Origin: Stentor coeruleus
Taxonomy: Eukaryota > Ciliophora > Heterotrichea > Heterotrichida > Stentoridae
Length of the DNA: 64,000 nucleotides
Assembly (NCBI GenBank): GCA_001970955.1
Contig: MPUH01000025.1
Coordinates: 94,427-158,426, forward strand
Direction: 5' to 3'
Shown: one piece after another, positions 51,101 to 59,214 of the stretch
How positions within the stretch are numbered: position 1 is the first letter of the stretch
How the letters are laid out: the number at the start of each line of letters is the position of its first letter
Made by a program: the position numbers and the translations under genes
The notes under the pieces: model-generated
The model's input: the letters and a program-made list of their open reading frames with translations, nothing else
What the model was told of the DNA's origin: nothing
The model's database searches: none

Positions 51101-54100
51101 ACAGATAATCCCAAGATCAGGATGCATAATTTTCAAGTTTCCAGGAAGTAAATTTTGGATAATAAGAGCTGGGTTAATTTCTAAAGACTTAAACATAATT
51201 TCGTTATTGAAGTCATAATTATAAACTTCCATAGTAAATGTATTACCTCCTAAGGTTATATATTTTGATGAGTCAACTTCTTCATCTTCTTGTGATTTTA
51301 TAAACAACTTAGCTTCATCATTTTCATAATTCATAGGCAAAAATGATCTATTTCCACTTTTTACTTCAAATCTATTATCTTTATACATAAACTCAATATC
51401 AATATCAGTATTATTGCAGATCTGATATGCTGGGGCAATTGTTATTTTCCTTAAGTTATCTTCTGAAGTAACATTTATAATACAATATGCATTTCTTGTT
51501 AGGGTTTGTAAAGCAAATGTTGTTGTTGATACTCCTTCAATAACTAATCCTGAAGTACTTCCATGACCTTTCATATGTACTGTTATAGAAACTGGGCTTT
51601 GAGTTAATCCTGCTGAGCATGTTGTTTTATAATTAGGATTACTTGAAGCAAAAAGCTTATCAATAAGGCTTTGTGAGAATTCTTTATGATCTCCAGGAGC
51701 AATGGACCAAGATTCTTTATTCCCTGCAATGTTCAAGCTTACATTAATTTTTTTCTCCAACAAATTAATGAGCTTATATTGATATTTTATAGTATTTATA
51801 GACTCTAATGCTGAAACTATTGGCGATGTTTCTGTAAATGCATAAGCAAACTTGTCAGGAACTGCTATTGCTAAAGCAAGTATACTAGAGTTCACATTAA
51901 GATTTAAATATTCTGAACTTTTTAATGATATGACTTGTGGTTCATTTTTACTATCTTGAGTTATTGATAACTCACATTTCCAATCTTCAAGAAATGGTTC
52001 CCAAGCAGCTAGTTGATTATTAAAACAAGTACCGACGATTAATGTTGAGAATTCCATATTAGATGTATCTTCATGAAATACTATTAGCCCATAAACATTA
52101 CTAAGTTGCAATTGAAGTAAAGAAGTTAATTTTGCTGATGTGTCGTCTAATAGTTTTATTTGTAATGAATCACCATCGATATTACAGATGAATTTCGGCT
52201 GACGTGGTGGAGATACTGGTGCTGGAGCTTCACTAGGTGCAAATTTTATTAGGTCTACAACTTTGAGTATTGCCCATATATCATGGAAACTAATAAAAAA
52301 ACATAAACTTTCTAAGCGAACATCTACACGTTGTTCATATTTTTCAGGAATCATTAATGAAGAATATGTGACGCCGATTCGAGAAGGGTCAATGATATGT
52401 TTAAAATTAGAGTTTTCATTAGGATTGGATAGAAAAATAATCAAGTGGCTTAGTGTTACACTAGCTTCTTCATCAGAACGGAGGATTTCTCTTGAGCATT
52501 CTCTCCAAAGATAATCATAAGTTTTTTTTGTTTGTAGCAAAGTACTATAAATAACCATTGCTGATGTACTAACATTCATATAGTTCGTATCTGGATTTTG
52601 ACTATTTAATGGAATGAATATATTTATACCAACTAATCTTATAGAATATGCACTTTTCATATGAGAATATGCAAATGTCACTGGTGTTTTTTGAACATTA
52701 GGACTTGCAGGTATTTTCGCCAAGATTTCATCTAAATATTTAAGAAACCCATTCACAAAGTCCATATTGAAAAAAATATCTGATTCATTAAGAGCTAAAG
52801 AAATATCTAATAAATCTTCATAAGGATTCATATCTAATATCATTCTAAAATGCTTTTTATTTTTTTTCTGTGCACGGACCTTATCTGATTTTTTCAGTAC
52901 AATAGGGAAAATCCCATTGCGTAAATCAGTTATACTCAAATCTTGCATACAAAAAACGCCTATAAACCTACTTTTCTTATCAATAGAACTTTTCATTTCA
53001 AAACTAACAAGCAAAAGTTGAACAATTTTTTCAGTATCAGAAAACATTTCAAAATCAAATTTTCTTGATTTAACAGTTATTTTCCATGGCACAATCTCCC
53101 CAAATGCTTTAATATTATCTTTAATACTTTTACTTTCTTCTAATTCTTTCTGAGGAACTTCTTGAATAGGTTGTTCTTTATTTTCTTCAGGAGGAGATAA
53201 TGTATCAATAATATCAAAAATAAGTTCAACTTGCTTTGTACTGATTTTCCATATAGAATCATTAAAGTCTGCAAGAAGTTTAAATCCAGGTTTTTCTTTG
53301 TCAGGTCTATTATAAATTTTTAGTCCTAAGGTTATTAAAGATGGGGAAAGTAACGTGTCAAAATTTGCCCATTGGGTTAAAGAAATAAGTTGCCATATTG
53401 TCAATATTCTCAAATCACTTAATCTAAAAATATAATTATCAAAAGTATCATGTTTACCTTTGTCTGATATGGTTTTCATAATTATTCTCCCAAAGTCCAA
53501 TAGAAGAAAATGCGTGTTTGTATGATCAGGAAGTAAAACTACTGGAGCTTTTATATTAACATTCATAAAAAGTCCCTTACCTCCACCACTTTTTACTATA
53601 TCTTTTAGATAATCTTTACCTGATGAAATATATTCTGATGTTTTATTAGTTGCATTGCTTATAAAATGCTCTATATCTACTTGTTCAGATATTCTTAACA
53701 TTATAGCATCTATTAATTGTAAAATTCTTGTTAAGTTTAGTACTACATCCATACCTTGTGCGTTAAACACCAACTCATTGTCTCCGAATTTAAAGTCGAA
53801 AGGTTTAGAATTCAAAATAAAAGGGAAAATATCATTGGAATTTTTATGGTCTTTTAAAGTAAACTTGTTTAATGATAATTGGATTAAAGTTGCGTTTGTC
53901 TTTGAGATGAGTTTGAAAAAAAAGTCAAAAAACTTTAACGATAAAAGCTCAATTTTATCAAAAAGGGTAAGGGAAATAGTGTTAATATGAAGTTCGAGTT
54001 GAAAAATGGTAGTTACTTCTACATTAGCTTGAGGCTTACTAACATTAACAGCTTTTTTTTCTTCTTCAATCTTTGAGATTTCTTCTTTTATTTTCTGGAT

Positions 54101-55369
54101 TTTTATGGTTTTTTTATGCTCTTCTTGACGTTTTTCCCTCTCAGATTTCGAAGAAAAGAAACCAAAGAGTTTATTCATAGTTCCTTCTTCTTCTTTAGCA
54201 ATAGTCTCAATTTCTTGATGCTTTGACTCTATAACTTTAGCCAGTTTCTGCTCTTTGATTGCAATTGACCTTGTTGCTTTTATCGAATCAACTATTACCA
54301 TAGTTTCTAAAACTTCTAAATCTTTTTTAAGCTTCTGTGCAGGGATAGAATCAGGATATTTAATACCAACTTCTCTCCATTGTAAATAAAGTTTCTTATA
54401 GTCAATCTTCATTTTCTCAGACATTTCAGTCAATTGCAAACTCTTAATTATCCCAGCACGAAAACCATCATAAAGGCTTAAAAAATCCAAAAGTTTCATA
54501 ACAAAACTTATTTGGTCCATATGTACTTCAAACCCTAAATTCCCTTCGTTTTCGATTTTCAACAAAATCTGCGGCTCATTAGTCTGTTTATCTTTGTTTA
54601 TAACAGCTTTAATTTCAAAAGTTAAAGGGCATAATATATATTTATGCTGTATTTTCCCTGCAAAATCATTCTTAACTGTATTCATAAATCCTTCCGACCT
54701 GTTGATTTTCGAATTATTTAAACATAAAACACTTTGAGTATCATAGTCTAAAAACAATGAAAAGTCCTCAACTTTAACTTTCTTAAAACACTTTAAACTA
54801 TCTTTAACAAACATTGGAGTCCATGAATCATTACATGTTTCTGCTGAAACTTGACCAAGTTTGATTCCTATAGCATAAGGAATTTTTGATGTGCATTTAT
54901 CTTCAAAACGTATATAAACCCTTTTTATCTCAACTTGGACATTGTCAACTATTAATTGAACTAGTTTTTCTACCATACCAGGTTCATCACTAACTTGTAA
55001 TTCTGGATGATTAATAGCTTCAAAGTTTGTTAAGCTTTCTAAGACTGAGTTTTTAATTGATTGCTTCTCTTCTTCTTCATTCCATGTTTCTGCTGGTCTA
55101 GGGGAGATCAAAGCTAAAATATCGCTTATTTTTATAACTAGAGGACTACTTGAAAGAGATGTCCATGGAATGTTTACTTCAATGTGACCAATAAAACCTT
55201 GCTGAACTTTGAAAGGTAGGCCAAGCTTTTCTAGAGCTGATTTCTTTAGTTCTAAGTTGTTTAGAGCGATTTTACCTTTGAATACTGAAAGTTTAAGTTG
55301 CTCTGGGTTCAAATTCACCACAAAGTCCCCAAGAACTTTGTTCAGTACATTAGCCACAGCACTATTCAT
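48179..55369 (-). CDS. VPS13: VPS13-family bridge-like lipid transfer protein, 2396 aa
   Basis: A single intronless 7.2-kb frame. The N-terminal chorein domain is clear (NKVLGDFVVNLNPEQLKLSV, then GKIALNNLELKKSALEKLGL). The middle is long beta-strand groove repeats. A VAB/SHR-BD-like region spans roughly 1300-1700. The C-terminal ATG2_C/VPS13_C helices lie near 2080-2170 (LLGNPLGLIDKLGTGVFEF, then GPKAFASGVGKGVRSLVGGV), and a PH-like end near 2270-2390. VPS13 proteins move bulk phospholipid between membranes at contact sites. At 2396 residues it is much shorter than the ~3100 of yeast or human VPS13A, so some groove repeats are probably missing. Its ATG is only 26 nt from the upstream gene's stop. 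Confidence 0.96.
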   Translation of the reverse strand: MNSAVANVLNKVLGDFVVNLNPEQLKLSVFKGKIALNNLELKKSALEKLGLPFKVQQGFIGHIEVNIPWTSLSSSPLVIKISDILALISPRPAETWNEEEEKQSIKNSVLESLTNFEAINHPELQVSDEPGMVEKLVQLIVDNVQVEIKRVYIRFEDKCTSKIPYAIGIKLGQVSAETCNDSWTPMFVKDSLKCFKKVKVEDFSLFLDYDTQSVLCLNNSKINRSEGFMNTVKNDFAGKIQHKYILCPLTFEIKAVINKDKQTNEPQILLKIENEGNLGFEVHMDQISFVMKLLDFLSLYDGFRAGIIKSLQLTEMSEKMKIDYKKLYLQWREVGIKYPDSIPAQKLKKDLEVLETMVIVDSIKATRSIAIKEQKLAKVIESKHQEIETIAKEEEGTMNKLFGFFSSKSEREKRQEEHKKTIKIQKIKEEISKIEEEKKAVNVSKPQANVEVTTIFQLELHINTISLTLFDKIELLSLKFFDFFFKLISKTNATLIQLSLNKFTLKDHKNSNDIFPFILNSKPFDFKFGDNELVFNAQGMDVVLNLTRILQLIDAIMLRISEQVDIEHFISNATNKTSEYISSGKDYLKDIVKSGGGKGLFMNVNIKAPVVLLPDHTNTHFLLLDFGRIIMKTISDKGKHDTFDNYIFRLSDLRILTIWQLISLTQWANFDTLLSPSLITLGLKIYNRPDKEKPGFKLLADFNDSIWKISTKQVELIFDIIDTLSPPEENKEQPIQEVPQKELEESKSIKDNIKAFGEIVPWKITVKSRKFDFEMFSDTEKIVQLLLVSFEMKSSIDKKSRFIGVFCMQDLSITDLRNGIFPIVLKKSDKVRAQKKNKKHFRMILDMNPYEDLLDISLALNESDIFFNMDFVNGFLKYLDEILAKIPASPNVQKTPVTFAYSHMKSAYSIRLVGINIFIPLNSQNPDTNYMNVSTSAMVIYSTLLQTKKTYDYLWRECSREILRSDEEASVTLSHLIIFLSNPNENSNFKHIIDPSRIGVTYSSLMIPEKYEQRVDVRLESLCFFISFHDIWAILKVVDLIKFAPSEAPAPVSPPRQPKFICNIDGDSLQIKLLDDTSAKLTSLLQLQLSNVYGLIVFHEDTSNMEFSTLIVGTCFNNQLAAWEPFLEDWKCELSITQDSKNEPQVISLKSSEYLNLNVNSSILALAIAVPDKFAYAFTETSPIVSALESINTIKYQYKLINLLEKKINVSLNIAGNKESWSIAPGDHKEFSQSLIDKLFASSNPNYKTTCSAGLTQSPVSITVHMKGHGSTSGLVIEGVSTTTFALQTLTRNAYCIINVTSEDNLRKITIAPAYQICNNTDIDIEFMYKDNRFEVKSGNRSFLPMNYENDEAKLFIKSQEDEEVDSSKYITLGGNTFTMEVYNYDFNNEIMFKSLEINPALIIQNLLPGNLKIMHPDLGIICDLATGEKSIIKNINPAKGFPFEVILNTDQALFASEALTFDKDLHDIPLKYHPESCFKIESSSDDYRKNSEVDLSQHDRNFANENQISSLTWTLYAEYIIVNKTDWDLNFCKTELPKHSWRLFSEKKGKIKSVDRPSKWCKEFSLDTVSLSGALCVEMEDSDDVMNLGVSISLASGMLTKTKIVTIVPRYMISNFLKKTIFIRKYEGEKQYCVKYNEVVAFDPESEKPIIQISEDGVGWSGPFSIDTIEDFQVKYPKSIHKKVDPNKEKKNKKWKKGLFNYVRIMIYTKDEATIHISFLKPTDPEYIIVNETSEEITIVQKSFSDKPIVIAPNSTEVWTFDEFASGDKRIVLSTASSNRVYHIDKIKRCKNLGEYNVEVFVKGMTREMRITNETLTEEHKTNEDSNFKKVLKCTVNMPRIGLSVMDLKNIEQIYASLSDISLKYKVFEVPKRKNARTLTKIDIRLGAFQIDNMDRANQLYPVILFRHVLESELTDETPFFQLKYHMESKVCTKDQLPLEKIKWFEVSIQPIEVKIYEDTIYMLLSLKDITSSIPSSAIISSDFDCETPTLPFKLTEIQRKAYFEFIRICTAKLEFTFTKSMKPIKVSLNLGSGILRILGSIGGAFTNISQAPMKFNEVLITHGFQTTANLTSVLLKNYTRQAILQIYKILGSSDLLGNPLGLIDKLGTGVFEFVAEPAKGMLKGPKAFASGVGKGVRSLVGGVVSGSFGSVSKITGSLYNVVREVSGDEPELKRDNTKIGVFMYEGLKGGVMDVANGITGVFTKPYKGAKEQGAKGFLKGMGAGIFGFVSSPIKLVLKIGTTLTSGIAKGADLLAKGKVHRYGRVRFPRHISHKGLLEAYNFDISQAQQMMNEAKCFDRILFYTHFTEKNDVIIIVTSQLFWVLIDGEKEEKIELKTISYIEVFELDHEFRLELGGGRDNACIYSQTLGKLVTIYYFLASIIGEKPPRKIKAEN

Positions 55370-55395
55370 TTTATAAACTAATAATTAGTAATAAG

Positions 55396-58300
55396 TTAAT
55401 AAATACGGATAAAAGATTTGACCTTGTAAAGGATGATTTTGCCTATTTTTAGCCTTAATATTTTTTTCATTTTTTCCGCTCCGATGCTCATTATTCTGAT
55501 TTTCCACGATGCTTGCGGGGTTTTTATTGGGATTTTTTTCACAGGAGTTTTAGCTTTACTAGATAAGTTCAATTGCTTTAAAACTTTTCTGTATTTCCTT
55601 TTTTTGTTTTTTTTCATTGAAGTTTCTAAAATCATCAGCCCTAAGCCGATATTTACAATAGTTTCAGTAGATATAAGTGAAGGTGATTCATTTTCCATCT
55701 GATAGAAAGATGGAGATAATGATAGTTTTTTACTCATAATTCCAAAATCTTTAGATTTAGCCTTTTTAAGCTTCGGTTTAGGTTTATCATGGACTTTTTT
55801 TGTCGTAGAATTTTTATTTGGCTCCTCTCTTTGTGTTGGGTATCTTATAACTGAATTGTTTCTAGCCTGTTTTTCTATAAGTTTTTCATAGTATTCTATA
55901 CCTTTGAGAATAGCAGAATCTTTATGAGTTTTATATACGAAATTAGAAGATGCGCTTGAAGGCTTCCAAGGAGGTTTATTGGCAGCTTGTTTTCGTAGCC
56001 TGCGGATTTTATGTAAATATGGTAATTCTTCATATGAACTTACTGAAGAGCCTTCTTCAATCATATCCAGTTTTTTTCTTTTGATTAAGTATTTTTGGTA
56101 TTTTAAAAGCTCACCTGGGCGAAAAGAGGTAGGTTTATGGAAGTATTTTGGAGAATTGTGTGCGGTATGAGGACTTGGTTTTGGGGTATTTGGGAATTTC
56201 ACTGATATTTCTGATGTGCAAACATGAATTGAATTACCTTCAATTAAATCATTTAATTCATGTTTACTATAAGCGCTTTTAAACTCAGGAAAATCATCAT
56301 AATTTTGACTTTCGTAAGCAAGTTTTTCATAAAAGGATTCTAAAAAACCTGAAAAAGACTTGATACATGTAAAAGCAAAAACCCTAAGAATAAATTGCCT
56401 TCTACAACTTAACTGGGCAAAAGCAAAAAGAAGCTTATAAAAAGCGTCAATTTTAAGGTTTTTAGCTAGAGGAAACAGAACTCGAAGTCTGGTTTTAAGA
56501 TTTTTTATAACCATTTCTTTGAGAATTAATATCCCAAATGCCCTTGTTTGACTTTGCTGAGGTGTGTTATTATACTCAGTCTCGTTTCTTGTCCCAACAG
56601 ATCCAATCGACTTATTCATCTGATCTTTATGAGTTTTTTTAATTCTTTGTATATCTTTTATACCTTTTAAAACCCATTTACAAGACTTTGAAACTTTTTT
56701 TTGGAAAACAAGTGTTATAACAGCGCAAAAATGCTTATAAAACACTTGTTTTTTTAAAAATGAAACTTTATTCATACATATTACAAGTTGAAATGCGTCT
56801 AAAAGCCTTCTTTTTACCGCCTTGTTATGAACTTTACATATATCCCGAAATCCTTTTATAATACAACGTAGGTATTTTTTATAGCTCTTATATTCATCAA
56901 ACAATGAATTTCTCATAACTTTTTTAGCAAGTCTATATATAATCCCCACACATTTCTCTATAGCGCTATTCATTTTCTTTAAACTTTTCTTATTAACCGC
57001 TTCCTGACTTTTTTCCTCCATTCTCTGGGTGAATTTTTCAGCTTGTCTCATCCTAAACCACTTATAAAAACACTTATACACTTGTTTTTTATAGATTTTC
57101 TCACAAACATAAAACAATTTAACTGTATTTCCCAATAAAAAATCATTTTTCTTAATATATGCATATTCTTTCATAACAAAAAACGCATCTTTAGCTATTG
57201 GGTGGACAATTTTCCTAAATGCATCTTTTATTGTCCCTCTATTACTAAACTCTACACGACACTTTAATATTTTTTCAATTATTTTTTCACTATCTCCAGT
57301 AGGAAACAGTCTTTGTAAACTTTCTCTACTAGCTTGTGGGGAGAATTTTTCCATAGAAACCGAATAAGTAAGTAAAGGACTTTCTACTGAATATTTAATT
57401 GGGCTTCGATCAAAAAAACTATAGTCCGTAGTCTGATCGGCTTCAAAAAGATTAGACTCATCTGAAACTACTAAAAAATCATCACCCCAGGTCCAGATTT
57501 TAAAATCGCTACTAACTTTATAAGCAAAAGATGTCCATATTTTTACTGGGCATTCAAGAGAATTCTTACATTCAGTTATATTAGACCATGCTACAACTTC
57601 ACTTAATCCAACACCACAAACATATTTTGAAGTTACTACAATATAATCCACTAAACTTTCAAGTCCAGATAATTTTCTAAGTTGCATACAAGCATCAAAA
57701 ACTACAACTTCACGTGATTCTAAAAGTACAACTACATAATTCAGCCATCCTGTTACTTGTAATACTGTCTGGCTATCAAGTCCTGGGTGTGAATAAGGTA
57801 AATATTCTTTATCACCTAATGGTCCTTTAGATGATTTTCTTATTCCAGTATTTGTTTTCACTAAATGCTTATATCCAATTTCTCCATATAACATAACATA
57901 ACATCCTCCAGTTCTTATGCATGTATAATTATCACCACATACAACTTCCTCACAACTGAAGCTTTTTGCACTTTGAACTTGTTTTGGTACACATGATTCA
58001 AATAATGTATCACCGAGTTTTGGATGTTTTTCTTTACCCCATGTATATAAACCCCCTTCTGAATTTATTGCTGCTGCATGATTAGAACCTAGAGAACATT
58101 TTACTATATTAAAAAGACCTTGAACTTGTTTTGGGTTTAGAGTTTCTTGAATTCCTTGACCTAAAAGCCCTGAAGGGTCTTTACCCCAGCCATAGACTAG
58201 TCCTTTAGCTGTGATTGCTAAAGTTAAAGAGTCCCTACAGCAGATCCAGATCACAGGTTCAAGGTCTATTTTACAAAGTCCAGGCAATTGGAAGATTTTA

Positions 58301-58404
58301 TTATCAATAAGCACATAGGGCTTTGAAGCTTCGTTTATAGATGATTTCACTTCGTAGTTTTCTATAATTTTTGAAGGATCTTCGTAGACTGATGCAAATT
58401 TCAT
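55396..58404 (-). CDS. RCC1-repeat protein with long basic helical extension, 1002 aa
   Basis: The N-terminal ~330 residues have RCC1/ATS1-type repeats (YGWGKDPSGLLGQG, LGSNHAAAINSEGGLYTWGK, then weaker copies near IWTWGDDF). The second part, about 350-720, is unusually rich in Lys, Phe, Tyr and Cys and looks like repeated amphipathic helices (VYKCFYKWFRMRQAEKF, LLDAFQLVICMNKVSFLKK). Its spaced aromatic/basic pattern recalls calmodulin- or centrin-binding arrays but fits no family I can name. The C-terminus is low-complexity and basic. RCC1 propellers act as nucleotide exchange factors or binding platforms; exchange activity cannot be inferred. It lies 41 nt after FAM221 and 26 nt before VPS13, same strand. 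Confidence 0.85.
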   Translation of the reverse strand: MKFASVYEDPSKIIENYEVKSSINEASKPYVLIDNKIFQLPGLCKIDLEPVIWICCRDSLTLAITAKGLVYGWGKDPSGLLGQGIQETLNPKQVQGLFNIVKCSLGSNHAAAINSEGGLYTWGKEKHPKLGDTLFESCVPKQVQSAKSFSCEEVVCGDNYTCIRTGGCYVMLYGEIGYKHLVKTNTGIRKSSKGPLGDKEYLPYSHPGLDSQTVLQVTGWLNYVVVLLESREVVVFDACMQLRKLSGLESLVDYIVVTSKYVCGVGLSEVVAWSNITECKNSLECPVKIWTSFAYKVSSDFKIWTWGDDFLVVSDESNLFEADQTTDYSFFDRSPIKYSVESPLLTYSVSMEKFSPQASRESLQRLFPTGDSEKIIEKILKCRVEFSNRGTIKDAFRKIVHPIAKDAFFVMKEYAYIKKNDFLLGNTVKLFYVCEKIYKKQVYKCFYKWFRMRQAEKFTQRMEEKSQEAVNKKSLKKMNSAIEKCVGIIYRLAKKVMRNSLFDEYKSYKKYLRCIIKGFRDICKVHNKAVKRRLLDAFQLVICMNKVSFLKKQVFYKHFCAVITLVFQKKVSKSCKWVLKGIKDIQRIKKTHKDQMNKSIGSVGTRNETEYNNTPQQSQTRAFGILILKEMVIKNLKTRLRVLFPLAKNLKIDAFYKLLFAFAQLSCRRQFILRVFAFTCIKSFSGFLESFYEKLAYESQNYDDFPEFKSAYSKHELNDLIEGNSIHVCTSEISVKFPNTPKPSPHTAHNSPKYFHKPTSFRPGELLKYQKYLIKRKKLDMIEEGSSVSSYEELPYLHKIRRLRKQAANKPPWKPSSASSNFVYKTHKDSAILKGIEYYEKLIEKQARNNSVIRYPTQREEPNKNSTTKKVHDKPKPKLKKAKSKDFGIMSKKLSLSPSFYQMENESPSLISTETIVNIGLGLMILETSMKKNKKRKYRKVLKQLNLSSKAKTPVKKIPIKTPQASWKIRIMSIGAEKMKKILRLKIGKIILYKVKSFIRIY

Positions 58405-58445
58405 TGATATGAGTTATTATTATTTTTGCTAGCTTAGTTAAGTTT

Positions 58446-59165
58446 TTATTTTTTTTTTTTTATTGCTGGACCGAGAGATTTGGTTTTTTTCGCTGGGAGC
58501 TTACGGACAAAAGACCCTGGTTGTGGTTGGAAGACTAGTTTTTGTAGATCTTTTTCATTTTCTAAAGGCATGAATTGTTGTCCGTATGGCCTCTCATCTT
58601 TTCTTCTTTCGATTTCATTTTCGTATATTGTTTCATGCTCTTCCCAGTGCTTGTCACATACTAAACATAAGAAATTTGAATTGAAATTGTAGCAGGAACA
58701 AAGTCTACAGGAAGTGCTCACTGGATCGTGCTCTTCGTGAGTGTGGTTGCATTTACATTTTACACGATAAGTTCTAATATCGAATTCTTTTCTTCTTGGA
58801 AGCCACCATTCACCAACTTCTTCTGGCCTTTGAGGAATAAATTTAAAACTATTGCACTTGCATTCGTTACATGGATTAGTCCTTTTTCGTAAATTATGCC
58901 CTTCAAACATATGACCACAAAAGCACTTGCTCCCAGGTCCAACTCTAGTACAATCCTGTCTTGAGCTAGGAATTCTCCAAGTTATATATAATCCATTTTC
59001 TATAGCCCACAAGGCAGCATCTCTTTCTAAATTCATCATAGCCTGAGCGCCTGGAGCAACTNAGGCAGCATCTCTTTCTAAATTCATCATAGCCTGAGCG
59101 CCTGGAGCAACTCCAAACTGATTAACAGCAATTCTGATACTCTCTTTATTTGTTGCTTGTATCAT
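58446..59165 (-). CDS. FAM221: FAM221-family Cys-rich protein, frame interrupted by an N-linked duplication
   Basis: The Cys/His-rich core fits the FAM221 family: GPGSKCFCGHMFEGHNLR, then NPCNECKCNSF, then CKCNHTHEEHD and CRLCSCYNF, likely binding zinc. As written the frame reads 239 codons with one unknown residue, because 59012-59061 is repeated at 59063-59112 around the N at 59062. The extra 51 nt is in frame, so VAPGAQAMMNLERDAA appears twice. The real protein is probably 17 residues shorter (222). FAM221 proteins are poorly understood; conservation in ciliated organisms suggests a ciliary link. The gene shares a 49-nt divergent promoter with the membrane protein gene. Confidence 0.85.
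   Translation of the reverse strand: MIQATNKESIRIAVNQFGVAPGAQAMMNLERDAAXVAPGAQAMMNLERDAALWAIENGLYITWRIPSSRQDCTRVGPGSKCFCGHMFEGHNLRKRTNPCNECKCNSFKFIPQRPEEVGEWWLPRRKEFDIRTYRVKCKCNHTHEEHDPVSTSCRLCSCYNFNSNFLCLVCDKHWEEHETIYENEIERRKDERPYGQQFMPLENEKDLQKLVFQPQPGSFVRKLPAKKTKSLGPAIKKKK
59012..59112. repeat. 50-nt direct duplication flanking single N inside FAM221 gene (likely assembly artefact)
   Basis: Bases 59012-59061 and 59063-59112 are identical. Together with the N this adds exactly 17 codons and repeats a protein segment, which is improbable biologically but expected from an uncollapsed contig overlap. Confidence 0.9.
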
Positions 59166-59214
59166 CTGATATTAAATTATATTTCTAAGATTAATAAAAG
59201 AGCCTAGTTAATAA
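59166..59214. promoter_or_regulatory. 49-nt divergent promoter, among the shortest in the window
   Basis: Only 49 nt separate the ATG of FAM221 (minus) from the ATG of the membrane protein (plus). The sequence is almost wholly A/T and must carry both 5' UTRs. No element is recognisable. Confidence 0.65.
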
